Assembly (NCBI RefSeq): GCF_002732165.1
Contig: NZ_MRZO01000004.1
Location: forward strand, 62,001 to 126,000
Length of the DNA stretch: 64,000 bases
Reading direction: 5' to 3'
From: Staphylococcus xylosus
Lineage (GTDB): Bacteria > Bacillota > Bacilli > Staphylococcales > Staphylococcaceae
Shown here: in pieces, positions 45,412-54,815 of the stretch
Numbering within the stretch: the first letter of the stretch is position 1
Layout of the letters: each line of letters opens with the position of its first letter
Program-made: the position numbers and the translations under genes
Notes under the pieces: generated by a model
What the model was told of the DNA's origin: nothing
What the model saw: the letters and a program-made list of their open reading frames with translations, nothing else
Databases searched by the model: none

Positions 45412-46424
45412 TAGATCCAAAGTTAAGATATAAACAGTGGCTTACGATGATTATTCTCTCGGTCCTAGTCTTGCTAGCGTGTGTATGGAGCATTACTTCT
45501 GGAGAATATAAAATGTCTGTCGAAGCATTTTTTAAGACGTTAATTGGCCAGGGTGAATATACCGACACGCTGATATTGATGGAATTTAGATTACCACGTA
45601 TGATTATTACAATACTAGCTGGTGCTGCTTTAGCCATGAGTGGTGCGGTCATACAAAGTGTAACGAAAAATCCACTGGCGGAGCCGGGTATATTAGGTAT
45701 TAATGCCGGAAGTGGCTTTGTAATAGCCTTGTTTATAGTAGTAGGGCAAGTAGATGCGAGTAATTTTGTGTATGTTTTACCATTTATTAGTATGATAGGT
45801 GGCGTTTTGACTGCGCTTATTATTTTCTCATTTAGTTATAATAAAGGAGAAGGTATTACTCCAGCGAGTATGGTACTTGTCGGTGTGGGGATGTCTACTG
45901 CACTTAGTGGTGGGTCATTAACACTAATGTCCACTTTTGACGAAGACCAATCAGAATTTATAGCTTCTTGGCTTGCTGGTAATATTTGGGGTGATGAATG
46001 GGCGTTTGTAATAGCCTTTTTGCCTTGGGTTATCGTATTAATACCATTCTTATTATTCAAAGCGAACGTCCTAAATTTATTGAATACACATCAGTATATT
46101 GCTCAAGGCGTCGGTGTGAAGATAGGTCGCGAACGTATTGTCTTATTATTAGTTGCAGTTGTGCTATCATCAGCCGCTGTATCTGTAGCGGGTGCGATTG
46201 GATTTATTGGATTGTTAGGACCACATATTGCTAAGTCAATTGTTGGCCCAAGACATCAATTATTCTTACCGATTTCAATACTAATAGGTGCTTTTTTACT
46301 TGTACTAGCAGATACTATCGGACAGGTTATACTACAACCATCAGGTGTTCCAGCAGGAATTGTAGTTGCTATAATAGGCGCGCCTTATTTCTTATACTTA
46401 ATGTATAAAACGAAATCAGTATAA
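45408..46424 (+). CDS. fhuG: Ferrichrome ABC transporter permease FhuG
   Basis: A 338-residue FecCD permease: FRLPRMIITILAGAALAMSGAVIQSVTKNPLAEPGILGI and coupling loop GAIGFIGLLGPHIAKSIVG. AGAGGAGG at the end of fhuB provides the ribosome binding site. Heterodimer partner of FhuB. A terminator lies directly after. Confidence 0.95.
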   Translation: MIDPKLRYKQWLTMIILSVLVLLACVWSITSGEYKMSVEAFFKTLIGQGEYTDTLILMEFRLPRMIITILAGAALAMSGAVIQSVTKNPLAEPGILGINAGSGFVIALFIVVGQVDASNFVYVLPFISMIGGVLTALIIFSFSYNKGEGITPASMVLVGVGMSTALSGGSLTLMSTFDEDQSEFIASWLAGNIWGDEWAFVIAFLPWVIVLIPFLLFKANVLNLLNTHQYIAQGVGVKIGRERIVLLLVAVVLSSAAVSVAGAIGFIGLLGPHIAKSIVGPRHQLFLPISILIGAFLLVLADTIGQVILQPSGVPAGIVVAIIGAPYFLYLMYKTKSV

Positions 46425-46446
46425 TTTGCTTATCTCGTGTTTTCAG

Positions 46447-46487
46447 ACTGTCGACAAAGCCCTTGACTTTGTTGACAGTTTTTTTAT
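46447..46487 (+). terminator. Terminator of fhuCBG
   Basis: ACTGTCGACAAAG (46447-46459) pairs with CTTTGTTGACAGT (46467-46479), then T7. Confidence 0.88.
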
Positions 46488-46508
46488 ACACGATTTCCAC
46501 GAGCGCTG

Positions 46509-46579
46509 TATTAGACTGTAGTCTTCGGCTAGGGGTCTTTCCGTAGGAGGCGTCCTAAGTCACTGCCGATATTAGACTG
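46509..46579. repeat. Direct repeats flanking a GC-richer segment
   Basis: TATTAGACTG occurs at 46509-46518 and again at 46570-46579. The 51 bases between are clearly richer in G+C than the surroundings and can fold (TAGGA/TCCTA around a GGCG loop inside a CGGC/GCCG pair). It looks like a small structured element or a remnant; I do not recognise it. Confidence 0.5.
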
Positions 46580-46599
46580 AAAAGATTATAATATATAAA

Positions 46600-46794
46600 T
46601 TAAACAGTGGTCGTGCTTATTATATTGAATAAATCAATAGTTAAAAGTTAAAGCAAGCAACTTTGCTTTGAAAGACCACAATTATTTTGAAATGAAACTA
46701 TAAAAATATACATAAACAAACATTAGGTGAAATATCACTTAAGATTTGTCTACGTTTTGAAAGCACGAGATATAATTATATCTTGTGCTTTTTG
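46600..46794 (+). ncRNA. Structured intergenic region, possible small RNA
   Basis: TATAAT at 46587-46592 could start a transcript near 46600. It would contain a hairpin closed by GTGGTC (46607-46612) and GACCAC (46674-46679) with an inner AAAGCAA/TTTGCTTT, and end at a near-perfect hairpin AAAGCACGAGATATAA.../...GTGCTTT (46760-46791) with T5. No convincing -35 is present, so this is tentative. Confidence 0.4.
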
Positions 46795-46963
46795 TGATTA
46801 CTCATCTTTGTTATTAAAGTATTTATAATATCAAGTGATTTTAGAAAATATGAGTTATATTTCAATTTTTCACGCACAAATGAAATTAGCACTCATATGT
46901 TAGCGTTTGCATTTGTGTGTGGGGTATACTATAAATGAATAGGTTAAATAGGAGGTCGTTATT

Positions 46964-47929
46964 ATGAAAAAACTAATTAAACAAAAAACGAATTTTTTGA
47001 ATGATATGTTGGACGGGCTTTCAAAAACGAACAAGCAAATAGAAATTATTTCGGATACAGTCGTAGTTAGAAAAGAGAGAAAAGAACAAGGAGTTTCTTT
47101 AGTTTCTGGTGGTGGAAGTGGTCACGAGCCAGCTCATGCGGGTTATGTTGCCAAAGGTATGTTGGATGCTGCAGTGTGTGGAGAAGTATTTACTTCACCT
47201 ACGCCAGATAAGATTCTTAGTGCTATAAAAGCTGTTGATAATGGTGATGGTGTATTGCTTATAGTAAAAAATTATGCCGGGGATGTTATGAATTTTGAGA
47301 TGGCTCAAGAAATGGCGGAAATGGAAGACATTCAAGTAGCAACTGTAGTTGTAAAAGATGACGTTGCAGTGGAAGATGAAATCCAACGTCGAGGTGTAGC
47401 GGGTACAGTGATTGTTCATAAGTATGCTGGCTATTTGGCAGAAAAAGGGTTGTCATTAGCAGAGATTAAAGAAAAAGTAGAAGATTTATTACCTAAAATA
47501 AAGAGCATTGGCATGGCGTTAACAGCACCTATGGTTCCCACTACTGGACAATATGGATTTGATATAGAAGAGGAAAATATGGAAATTGGTGTGGGTATAC
47601 ATGGTGAAAAGGGATTGTCTAGAGAAAAGGTTAAACCTGTAGATCAAATTGTAGATCAATTAATTCAAGTTTTACTTAAAGAAGTTGACTCAGATGAGCT
47701 CATTGTAATGGTCAATGGCATGGGAGCAACACCTTTGTCAGAACTTAATATTGCTGCAAAATATGTCGGTGAAAATTTAGAACAAAAAAGTAAATCGATT
47801 ACTCATTGGCTTGTTGGAGATTACATGACGGCATTAGATATGCAAGGTTTATCATTAACATTTGTACCATCTTCAGAAGAATTGTTAGTTGCACTAACTG
47901 ATACAACAGAAAGTGCGTATTTCCATTAA
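46964..47929 (+). CDS. dhaK: Dihydroxyacetone kinase subunit DhaK (PTS-dependent)
   Basis: A 321-residue DhaK subunit, which binds dihydroxyacetone covalently through a His hemiaminal. VSLVSGGGSGHEPAHAGYV near residues 46-64 and VGVGIHGEKGLSR, whose His is residue 213, are the substrate-site motifs. AGGAGG precedes ATG 46964. With DhaL and DhaM it forms the phosphoenolpyruvate-PTS driven kinase producing dihydroxyacetone phosphate for glycolysis. First gene of dhaKLM. Confidence 0.95.
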   Translation: MKKLIKQKTNFLNDMLDGLSKTNKQIEIISDTVVVRKERKEQGVSLVSGGGSGHEPAHAGYVAKGMLDAAVCGEVFTSPTPDKILSAIKAVDNGDGVLLIVKNYAGDVMNFEMAQEMAEMEDIQVATVVVKDDVAVEDEIQRRGVAGTVIVHKYAGYLAEKGLSLAEIKEKVEDLLPKIKSIGMALTAPMVPTTGQYGFDIEEENMEIGVGIHGEKGLSREKVKPVDQIVDQLIQVLLKEVDSDELIVMVNGMGATPLSELNIAAKYVGENLEQKSKSITHWLVGDYMTALDMQGLSLTFVPSSEELLVALTDTTESAYFH

Positions 47930-47963
47930 AAATAAAGTGATTATTGAAAGGAGCGGAAGATAG

Positions 47964-48542
47964 ATGAATGTCGTTGAACTAAAAGAAAGATTATTAAAAT
48001 TAGTAGATGTATTTGAAGAAAAGGAAGAGTTATTAACAGAATTAGATAGAGCAATCGGTGATGGTGACCATGGGGTGAATATGGTTAGAGGTTTCAAAGC
48101 GTTACCAGAGAATATTGATGAAAGCTCTATGCAAAGTTTATTGAAATCTACTGGTATGACACTTATGTCTAATATTGGCGGTGCTTCCGGTCCTTTATAC
48201 GGTTTTAGTTTTGTGAAAATGTCACAAGCAGTATCAGATGAAATAGATCATTCGAATTTGAAAGCACTTTTAACAATTTTTTCAGAGGCAATTGCTCAAA
48301 GAGGTAAAGTAACATTGAATGAAAAAACGATGTATGATGTAATCGAGCGTGCAAATCAGGCTGTACAAAATGATGAACCATTAACAAGAAATGTATTGCA
48401 ATCCTACGCAGATTTAACAAAAGATATCGAAGCAACTAAAGGTAGAGCTGCATATTTTAAAAAAGATTCCTTAGGACATGTTGACCCTGGAGCCCAAAGT
48501 AGTGTTTATATCTTAAATGCGTTGATTGGAGATGATTCGTAA
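47964..48542 (+). CDS. dhaL: Dihydroxyacetone kinase subunit DhaL (ADP-binding)
   Basis: A 192-residue all-helical DhaL subunit holding tightly bound ADP as a coenzyme. LDRAIGDGDHGVNMVRGF carries the three Asp that bind Mg-ADP, and NIGGASGPLYG and GAQSSVYIL complete the nucleotide site. It passes phosphate from DhaM to DhaK-bound dihydroxyacetone. AAAGGAGCGG precedes ATG 47964, and its stop codon overlaps the dhaM start. Confidence 0.95.
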   Translation: MNVVELKERLLKLVDVFEEKEELLTELDRAIGDGDHGVNMVRGFKALPENIDESSMQSLLKSTGMTLMSNIGGASGPLYGFSFVKMSQAVSDEIDHSNLKALLTIFSEAIAQRGKVTLNEKTMYDVIERANQAVQNDEPLTRNVLQSYADLTKDIEATKGRAAYFKKDSLGHVDPGAQSSVYILNALIGDDS

Positions 48543-48904
48543 TGACAAATATAGTAATAATTAGTCATAGTAAAGAAATTGCAGAAGGTACAAAGGCGTT
48601 ATTAAATCAAATGGCCGGTGATGTTAACGTCATTGTCCAAGGTGGCGTTGATGGTAAAATTGGTACATCGTATGACCATATTCAAGAATTAATAAACGAA
48701 TTAACTGATGATGCATTATGCTTTTATGATATAGGGTCTGCTGAAATGAACTTAGATTTAGCAATTGAAATGTATGAAGGTGACCAACGTATTGAAAAAG
48801 TACAAGCACCTATTGTTGAAGGTAGTTTTACTGCAGCTGTGCAATTGTCAGTTGGTAGTTCCATAGAACAAACTTTGGGAGAATTAAATAAAACGTTTGG
48901 TTAA
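48542..48904 (+). CDS. dhaM: Dihydroxyacetone kinase phosphotransfer subunit DhaM
   Basis: A 120-residue EIIA-Man-like protein with the phospho-accepting H9 in VIISHSKEIAEG and the GTS/CFYDIGSAEMN motifs. It holds only the EIIA domain, without the HPr and EI-like domains of E. coli DhaM, the usual Gram-positive form, so it depends on the general PTS proteins for phosphate. Starts at the last base of dhaL. Confidence 0.93.
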   Translation: MTNIVIISHSKEIAEGTKALLNQMAGDVNVIVQGGVDGKIGTSYDHIQELINELTDDALCFYDIGSAEMNLDLAIEMYEGDQRIEKVQAPIVEGSFTAAVQLSVGSSIEQTLGELNKTFG

Positions 48905-49059
48905 ATAATGTTATTTGTTTTGCTATGTTAAATATAAATTAAAATGAAGCTCTCAACTAATATAACAAAAAATTTCTTTTTTATAGGAATATTTAATTGA
49001 ATTGTGGTAAAATGAAAATTAATTGTAATAGAAATCTGGATATCTAGGAGGACATTGCC

Positions 49060-49560
49060 ATGAAAGATTTAATATTAAAGCATGTCTTAAACGGCGAATT
49101 TGAGTCAGTCAAACGTTTAATGTCCCAAACAGATTTTATGGAATTTGAAGAATTATACATTTCAAGCGCACATGAAGCTGAAAACATTATGTTTTATACA
49201 TGTATTTTAGATATGATGAAAGTAGAAGAAACTGCAGAAATGCATGACTTAGCTTTTCTATTATTAGTCTATCCATTAAGTGAACTTCAGGGTGCTTTAG
49301 ATTCTGCATATTATCATGCGGAGTCTTCCATAAAACTTACTGAGGGCAAAGAAGTAAAAAGTTTGTTACAAATGTTATTATTGCATGCAGTTCCTGAACC
49401 AGTCATTTCTGATAAAAAGGCGTTTGAAATTTCTCGCCAAATACTTAAATTGGACCCAACTAACAGTGTTGCGCGTAATGTACTGAAAGAAACAGCAAAA
49501 CGTATGGATAACGTAGTTGTTGACTTTAATGAACTTAATCGTTTTAAAAACGCACACTAA
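49060..49560 (+). CDS. Hypothetical helical protein (166 aa)
   Basis: A 166-residue soluble, predicted all-helical, acidic protein without a named family that I recognise. The C-terminal ISDKKAFEISRQILKLDPTNSVARNVLKETAKRM reads like one TPR unit. Strong AGGAGG precedes ATG 49060. It stands alone after the dha operon; a terminator follows. From memory S. aureus has an equivalent gene at this place, so it is probably a real conserved staphylococcal protein. Confidence 0.75.
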   Translation: MKDLILKHVLNGEFESVKRLMSQTDFMEFEELYISSAHEAENIMFYTCILDMMKVEETAEMHDLAFLLLVYPLSELQGALDSAYYHAESSIKLTEGKEVKSLLQMLLLHAVPEPVISDKKAFEISRQILKLDPTNSVARNVLKETAKRMDNVVVDFNELNRFKNAH

Positions 49561-49633
49561 TAACAAAATTATCATAGTTGAGTAATCATATTATTAGAAC
49601 TTGACAAAATAACACATTAAAGTGATTTATTGA

Positions 49634-49686
49634 AGAATCGAAATATACATGTTAAAAGGTGTATCTATTTTGATTCTTTTTTATTT
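49634..49686 (+). terminator. Terminator after the hypothetical gene
   Basis: AGAATCGAAATATACA pairs imperfectly with TGTATCTATTTTGATTCT, then T6. Confidence 0.78.
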
Positions 49687-49891
49687 TAATTTTTGTAATT
49701 TTATGCATTGTTAAAGCATGCTTTTAGTAATGTATAAAATTGCAAAAATTAAATTGTAATAACTGTAAATATGCAGTATTTTTATTAATATTTGTTATAT
49801 TTAAAGAATATAATGAATGATTAAAAAATGATATTTAACTTATTGAGTATTATTGAGAGCAATTAGAAGTGTAAAATTTTATATTGTGCAG

Positions 49892-49919
49892 TTGCAAAAA
49901 ATAATCAGTAAGTTATAAT
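49892..49919 (+). promoter_or_regulatory. Promoter of the YkvI-type transporter
   Basis: TTGCAA (49892-49897), 16 bases, TATAAT (49914-49919), 37 bases before the start codon. The remainder of the 49561-49955 gap is a terminator and AT-rich sequence. Confidence 0.68.
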
Positions 49920-49955
49920 AATGCAATGTGTTAACTATGAGGAGGTTAAAATAAC

Positions 49956-51023
49956 ATGGGGTTGAATAAAGAAGCTATAAAAATTGGTTTCGCTTATGTC
50001 GGTATCGTTGTAGGTGCTGGCTTTTCAACAGGACAGGAAGTTATGCAATTTTTCTCACCATATGGCCTATGGTCATATATTGGGGTTATACTTTCTGGTT
50101 TAATATTAGGCTTTATAGGTCGACAAGTTGCAAAGATTGGTACTGCGTTTGATGCGCAAAACCATGAGTCAACTTTAGACTACTTGTTTGGTGATAAGTT
50201 CAGTAAATTTGTAGACTATTTGCTTATCTTTTTCTTGTTTGGCATTTCAGTTACAATGATTGCTGGAGCAGGGTCAACATTTCAAGAGAGCTTTGATGTG
50301 CCAACATGGCTAGGCGCATTGATTATGGTTATTGCAATTTATATTACATTATTGATGGATTTTAATAAAATCGTTAGAGCATTAGGCATTGTTACACCAT
50401 TCTTAATTGTTTTGGTTGTAATTATTGCTGGGTATTACCTTTTTAATGGTAGTATTTCGATAGATAAAGTAAATGAAACTGTACCAGAAGCTAGCTTATG
50501 GTTAGGTATATTAAAAGGAATTAATTATGGTGGACTTGCATTCGCAGTAGGCTTTAGTACGATTGTAGCAATCGGCGGTGATGCTTCTAGACGTAGAGTG
50601 TCCGGAGCTGGGGCATTATTTGGCGGTATTGTTTATACAATATTATTAGCACTGATTAACTTTGCATTACAGTCTGAGTTCCCAAAAATTGAGAATGCTG
50701 ATATTCCTATGCTGACATTAGCAAATGAAATAAGCCCTTGGATTGCGCTTGTACTATCAGTTATTATGTTGGCTGTTATGTATAATACAATTCTTGGTTT
50801 AATGTATTCATTTGCTGCCAGATTTACAGAACCATATAGTAAAAAATATCATATATTTATCATAGTTATAATGGTTGTAGCTTATGGTCTAAGTTTCGTA
50901 GGCTTTGCAGGATTGATTAACTTCTTATACCCAATAATGGGTATTGTTGGACTTGTAGTTGTAATCGGCGTGTTGATTAAATACTATAGTAGAAAACGTC
51001 AAAACAAAAAGTTCATAGCATAA
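49956..51023 (+). CDS. YkvI-family membrane transporter (APC superfamily)
   Basis: A 355-residue protein with about ten membrane segments. The start AIKIGFAYVGIVVGAGFSTGQEVMQFF has the unwound first helix (GAGFSTGQE) of LeuT-fold transporters, as in the YkvI family; GINYGGLAFAVGFSTIVAIGGDASRR is the sixth-helix counterpart. It probably imports an amino acid or similar solute with a cation; substrate unknown. AGGAGG precedes ATG 49956 and a good promoter stands upstream. Monocistronic. Confidence 0.85.
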   Translation: MGLNKEAIKIGFAYVGIVVGAGFSTGQEVMQFFSPYGLWSYIGVILSGLILGFIGRQVAKIGTAFDAQNHESTLDYLFGDKFSKFVDYLLIFFLFGISVTMIAGAGSTFQESFDVPTWLGALIMVIAIYITLLMDFNKIVRALGIVTPFLIVLVVIIAGYYLFNGSISIDKVNETVPEASLWLGILKGINYGGLAFAVGFSTIVAIGGDASRRRVSGAGALFGGIVYTILLALINFALQSEFPKIENADIPMLTLANEISPWIALVLSVIMLAVMYNTILGLMYSFAARFTEPYSKKYHIFIIVIMVVAYGLSFVGFAGLINFLYPIMGIVGLVVVIGVLIKYYSRKRQNKKFIA

Positions 51024-51055
51024 ATTATTCATGGTATTAAAATAAGAAATAAAGT

Positions 51056-51090
51056 CTCAGCTTGTACAAATTGTGCAAGCTGAGTTTTTA
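51056..51090 (+). terminator. Terminator after the YkvI-type gene
   Basis: CTCAGCTTGTACA (51056-51068) pairs with TGTGCAAGCTGAG (51072-51084), then T5. Confidence 0.86.
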
Positions 51091-51167
51091 ATAATTTCGA
51101 CAATTTATAAACACTACTGTGCAATGGTTAATTATGGTACAATGCATTTCGAAAGGAAAGGTAATGC

Positions 51168-52199
51168 ATGAAGAAAAAATACAAATGGACGATAATTACT
51201 TTAAGTATTGTTATTGTAGTAGCAATCGTGACTGCTCTGTTATTAAAACAACAGTATGACCGTCAACATTCACAAGAAATTAAAGAAAAAGTACAGATTA
51301 ACAATAAAAATGTAAATGCATTTACAAATATAACCTATGGTACTGGTATGCCTAATAGTAGGTTAGATATACTAACACCTACTGAATTAGATTCAGATAA
51401 TAAGTTACCTGTCATTTTTTGGATGCATGGTGGTGGCTTTATAGCGGGAGATAAACAATATAAGAACCCACTATTATCGAAAATCGCTGAGCAAGGCTAT
51501 ATTGTTGTGAATATTAATTATGCACTTGCACCAGATAATAAATATCCAACGCAGCTACACCAAATTGATCAAGCTGTAAAATTCATAAAGCGTAATAAGC
51601 ATGAATTGCCGATGGACTTTGATCAAGTGATTTTTGGAGGCGACTCTGCGGGGGCACAATTATCTAGCCAATACACGGCCATTCAAACAAATAAATCATT
51701 ACGAGAAGATATGTCATTTAAACAACAATTTGAAGCAGATCAATTGAAGGCAGCAATATTTTTCGGTGGTTTTTATGATATGAAAACAGTAAAAGCTACT
51801 GAGTTTCCAAGGATACAACTTTTTATGGAAAGTTATACTGGAAAACGAGACTGGGAACAGCAATTTAAATATATTAGTGAAATGTCTACGATAAATCAGG
51901 TTACTAAAGATTACCCGCCAACGTTTTTATCTGTAGGTGACGCTGATCCATTCTATAGTCAAAATATATCATTTTATAAAAAGCTGAAATCTATGGATAT
52001 TCCAGTGGACAAATTATTTTATGATGGTTCTCATAATTTAAGACATCAATACCAATTCCACATGGATTTACCAGAATCACAACAAAACATGAAAGATGTT
52101 CTAAGATTTTTAAGTAGAAATACAAGTTCATCTGGCGTTGAAACAAATCTTAGTGAAGAAACGACGAATCCTAATGGAGTTGAATTAAATCCTTATTAG
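51168..52199 (+). CDS. Membrane-anchored alpha/beta hydrolase (esterase/lipase, HSL-type)
   Basis: A 343-residue protein with an N-terminal signal anchor (WTIITLSIVIVVAIVTALLL) and an extracellular hydrolase domain. Oxyanion motif MHGGGF, nucleophile GGDSAGAQ (GxSxG), acid in GDADPF and His in GSHNLRHQY give a complete catalytic triad of the HSL/BD-FAE carboxylesterase type. A low-complexity Thr/Asn/Glu tail ends the protein. It may deacylate short-chain esters at the surface; substrate unknown. GGAAAGG precedes ATG 51168; a very strong terminator follows. Confidence 0.87.
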   Translation: MKKKYKWTIITLSIVIVVAIVTALLLKQQYDRQHSQEIKEKVQINNKNVNAFTNITYGTGMPNSRLDILTPTELDSDNKLPVIFWMHGGGFIAGDKQYKNPLLSKIAEQGYIVVNINYALAPDNKYPTQLHQIDQAVKFIKRNKHELPMDFDQVIFGGDSAGAQLSSQYTAIQTNKSLREDMSFKQQFEADQLKAAIFFGGFYDMKTVKATEFPRIQLFMESYTGKRDWEQQFKYISEMSTINQVTKDYPPTFLSVGDADPFYSQNISFYKKLKSMDIPVDKLFYDGSHNLRHQYQFHMDLPESQQNMKDVLRFLSRNTSSSGVETNLSEETTNPNGVELNPY

Positions 52200-52578
52200 A
52201 TTATAGGGAAATACAGGCGGTTATTTGCATCTTATTGATATAGTAATAGTAATTTTAGATTACTATAGTATAAATATGAGAGTGAACTTAACACATATAG
52301 TATAATTACTAATTTCAAAAATTGAGATTATCCTACTTATAAAGAAAAGAAGAGGGAGACTGAAATCATTATTGGAAATATGATTTCAGTCCCCCTCTTC
52401 TTTTTTTAAATCGCAGCAAGAAGTTGAGTAAGGTCAACTATTAATGCCTATAACACGGTATAAATATTTTGACATTCAACGTCTAAATGATTATATAACA
52501 ATATTGTTATTTGGGTCTTTGTTCATTTACAATTAAACTATAAGTGTGACATGTTTAAATATTATACTTAGAGGTAGA
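52200..52578. other. Esterase-GNAT intergenic region (convergent)
   Basis: Holds the strong terminator; the 150 bases before it and 170 after are AT-rich. I see no clear terminator of the convergent acetyltransferase gene and no other element. Confidence 0.4.
52348..52407 (+). terminator. Strong terminator after the esterase gene
   Basis: A 21-base arm AGAAGAGGGAGACTG... pairs with its complement ending CCCTCTTCT, one mismatch, then T7. It lies about 150 bases past the stop codon. Confidence 0.88.
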
Positions 52579-53085
52579 TTAAAATAATAACTTTGCCATT
52601 ACATATTTGTTGTAATATTTACCGTCAATGTATAATTTATCACGAAGTTCACCTTCAATTTGATAGCCCGCAGTTTTAAATAATTCAACAGCTGTAGTAT
52701 TTTCGGGTACGACTGTTGCTTCTATACGACGAATGTTATGATTTAAGCACCATGCATCTACAGAATTAATCAAAGATTGGCCGAGGCCCTTTTCTCTGTA
52801 GTGTCTAATGACGCCCATTGAAAAATGAGCTTCATGACGTGTGCGTTCAAAATTTTCTGTCGTTACGATTGCAAAGCCGACGAGTTCGCCGTTATTTTCA
52901 GCGATATAAATGGCATTGAAAGGCGATGTAATATAGTGCTCTAGGTTTGAAAGCGCATCGTTATTAGAGGGTGCGTATTCCCCTGGATTGTATATTAAAT
53001 AATCAGATTCATCATAAATTGTCGTTAATAATTTAACAAATGGATCTACATCATTGATACCGATTTCACGTATTTGATGAACCAT
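52579..53085 (-). CDS. GNAT family N-acetyltransferase
   Basis: A 168-residue single GNAT domain close to RimI/RimJ-like proteins: beta-4 HFSMGVIRHYREKGLGQSLI with the acetyl-CoA loop (YREKGLGQ), then RRIEATVVPENTTAVELFKTAGYQIEG. The acceptor is unknown. AAGGAGT precedes ATG 53085 on the minus strand. It diverges from graX, sharing a 121-base promoter region. Confidence 0.85.
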   Translation of the reverse strand: MVHQIREIGINDVDPFVKLLTTIYDESDYLIYNPGEYAPSNNDALSNLEHYITSPFNAIYIAENNGELVGFAIVTTENFERTRHEAHFSMGVIRHYREKGLGQSLINSVDAWCLNHNIRRIEATVVPENTTAVELFKTAGYQIEGELRDKLYIDGKYYNKYVMAKLLF

Positions 53086-53206
53086 GTGTGTCCACTCCTT
53101 ATTTCTATTTTCCTAATGCTTAGTTATAGTATAACTTAACATCATTAGCGTGATATTACTAGGATATATTTATGTTGAGCTAAACTAATACAAAGGAAGT
53201 ATGATT

Positions 53207-54124
53207 ATGAAACCTAACATTTTATTAGCAGGTGTCACAGGATATATAGGAAAAAATTTAATTCAACATATAAAAAATGACGCTAATTTATATACATTAT
53301 CAAAATATCCTAAAGAAGAAGACTTTAAAGAAGTGACATGGTTAAAGAAAGATATTTATAATTATATGGATGTGTTATCAGCTATGGAAGATATGGATAT
53401 AGCCATTTATTATTTAGATCCAACTAAGCATTCTGCAAAATTAACACAAGCCACAGCAAGAGATTTGAATTTAATCGCTGCAGATAACTTTGGTCGGGCA
53501 GCTGCTAAAAATGGCATAAGTAAAATTATTTATATTAGTGGAAGCAGATTTGATTATGAAACCATCCAACGCTTGTCGTCATATGGTGTCTTTGTCGAAA
53601 AGACAGAAACAACTGTATCGCGTCCGCATGTGTCGGTAGAACTTCAATCTTCTAAATACGATGATGTACGTAGCGCCCTAAGCATGCAACTTCCTATGAA
53701 TTGGACACTAGAACAGTTGGTTGAATACTATTTTAAATGGTTGAATGAAACTAAAGGCACATTATTGCATACTTACAAAGAAGAAGAGGACTATGTAATA
53801 TATCTTAAAGACAAGGCTAAACCTGTTCTTGTTTTTCATAAAATGCAAATAGAAGATGATATCATTTCATTACAATTAGTGGGTGGTACATTAGTTAAAC
53901 CTAATGTATTGAAACAAGGTAAGTTAGAATTTCGTAGACTCAAAGATACACAAACTGTAGTAGTACATTTATATGATTATATACCTAAACTCGTTTGGCC
54001 GGTGTATTATTTAATCCAGTCACCATTCCAAGGCCTAATGATGAGAGGATTTGAAATAGATTGCCGAATTAAGCACTTTAATGGAAGAATTCAATCTGGA
54101 GAAGATATAAAATATACTAAATAG
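53207..54124 (+). CDS. graX: GraX, NAD(P)-binding epimerase-like accessory protein of GraRS
   Basis: A 305-residue Rossmann-fold (NmrA/epimerase-like) protein: glycine loop AGVTGYIGKNLIQHI and KIIYISGSRF. The usual Tyr-x3-Lys of active SDR enzymes is not evident. In S. aureus GraX is a cofactor that binds GraR and is needed for antimicrobial-peptide resistance signalling. ATG 53207 fits AAAGGAAG spacing. A GTTATA-G-TATAAC inverted repeat (53123-53135) overlaps the likely -10. graR follows after 16 bases. Confidence 0.9.
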   Translation: MKPNILLAGVTGYIGKNLIQHIKNDANLYTLSKYPKEEDFKEVTWLKKDIYNYMDVLSAMEDMDIAIYYLDPTKHSAKLTQATARDLNLIAADNFGRAAAKNGISKIIYISGSRFDYETIQRLSSYGVFVEKTETTVSRPHVSVELQSSKYDDVRSALSMQLPMNWTLEQLVEYYFKWLNETKGTLLHTYKEEEDYVIYLKDKAKPVLVFHKMQIEDDIISLQLVGGTLVKPNVLKQGKLEFRRLKDTQTVVVHLYDYIPKLVWPVYYLIQSPFQGLMMRGFEIDCRIKHFNGRIQSGEDIKYTK

Positions 54125-54140
54125 ATAAAGTGGTGATGAA

Positions 54141-54815
54141 GTGGATATTTTATTAGTAGAAGATGATATGACATTGTTTAAAGAATTAAGTGAAGAATTA
54201 GAACAATGGGATTTTAAAATTTATGGCATTGATGACTTTAATGATGTAATGACTAAATTTGAAGCAGTTAATCCTACTATTGTTATTATGGATGTGAAAC
54301 TACCTAAATATGACGGTTTTTACTGGACTAGAAAGATTAGAGAAATATCTAATACGCCAATCTTGTTCTTATCGTCGAGAGATAATCCAATGGATCATGT
54401 GATGAGTATGGAATTGGGTGCAGATGATTATGTTCAAAAACCATTTAACACGAGTATATTAATTGCTAAACTTCAAGCAATCTATAGAAGGGTATATCAA
54501 TTTAGTTTGGAAGAAAAGCGAATTCTTACTTGGCAAGATGCAACTCTAGATTTGTCTAAAGATAGTATTAGTAAAGATGAATCGCAAATTTACTTATCTA
54601 AAACTGAAATGATTATTTTAGAAATGCTAGTTAAGAAGCAAGACCAAATTGTTACGAGAGACACATTGATTACTGCATTATGGGATGATGAGGCATTCGT
54701 TAGTGACAATACTTTAACGGTTAATGTGAACCGTTTAAGGAAGAAATTAGCAGATATTGATATGAGTAACGCGATTGAAACGAAAATAGGTAAAGGGTAT
54801 ATGGCGCATGGATAA
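54141..54815 (+). CDS. graR: Response regulator GraR (OmpR family)
   Basis: A 224-residue regulator: receiver domain with phospho-acceptor D51 ([15 protein letters not shown]) and the acidic pocket LVEDD, then a winged-helix DNA-binding domain ([12 protein letters not shown] end). Length equals S. aureus GraR, which activates dltABCD and mprF against cationic peptides. It starts with GTG 54141 after GGTGATGAA and overlaps graS by eight bases. Confidence 0.95.
   Translation: MDILLVEDDMTLFKELSEELEQWDFKIYGIDDFNDVMTKFEAVNPTIVIMDVKLPKYDGFYWTRKIREISNTPILFLSSRDNPMDHVMSMELGADDYVQKPFNTSILIAKLQAIYRRVYQFSLEEKRILTWQDATLDLSKDSISKDESQIYLSKTEMIILEMLVKKQDQIVTRDTLITALWDDEAFVSDNTLTVNVNRLRKKLADIDMSNAIETKIGKGYMAHG

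Larger units (their letters stand above)
46425..46963 (+). other. fhuG-dhaK intergenic region
   Basis: A 539-base gap with the fhuG terminator, the repeat-flanked segment, the structured region and, near 46925-46930, TATACT as a possible -10 for dhaK. No protein-coding gene is seen. Confidence 0.6.

Noticed and set aside
46509-46579. STAR-type intergenic repeat
   Set aside because: Does not contain the GGCCCC-type core of staphylococcal STAR elements.
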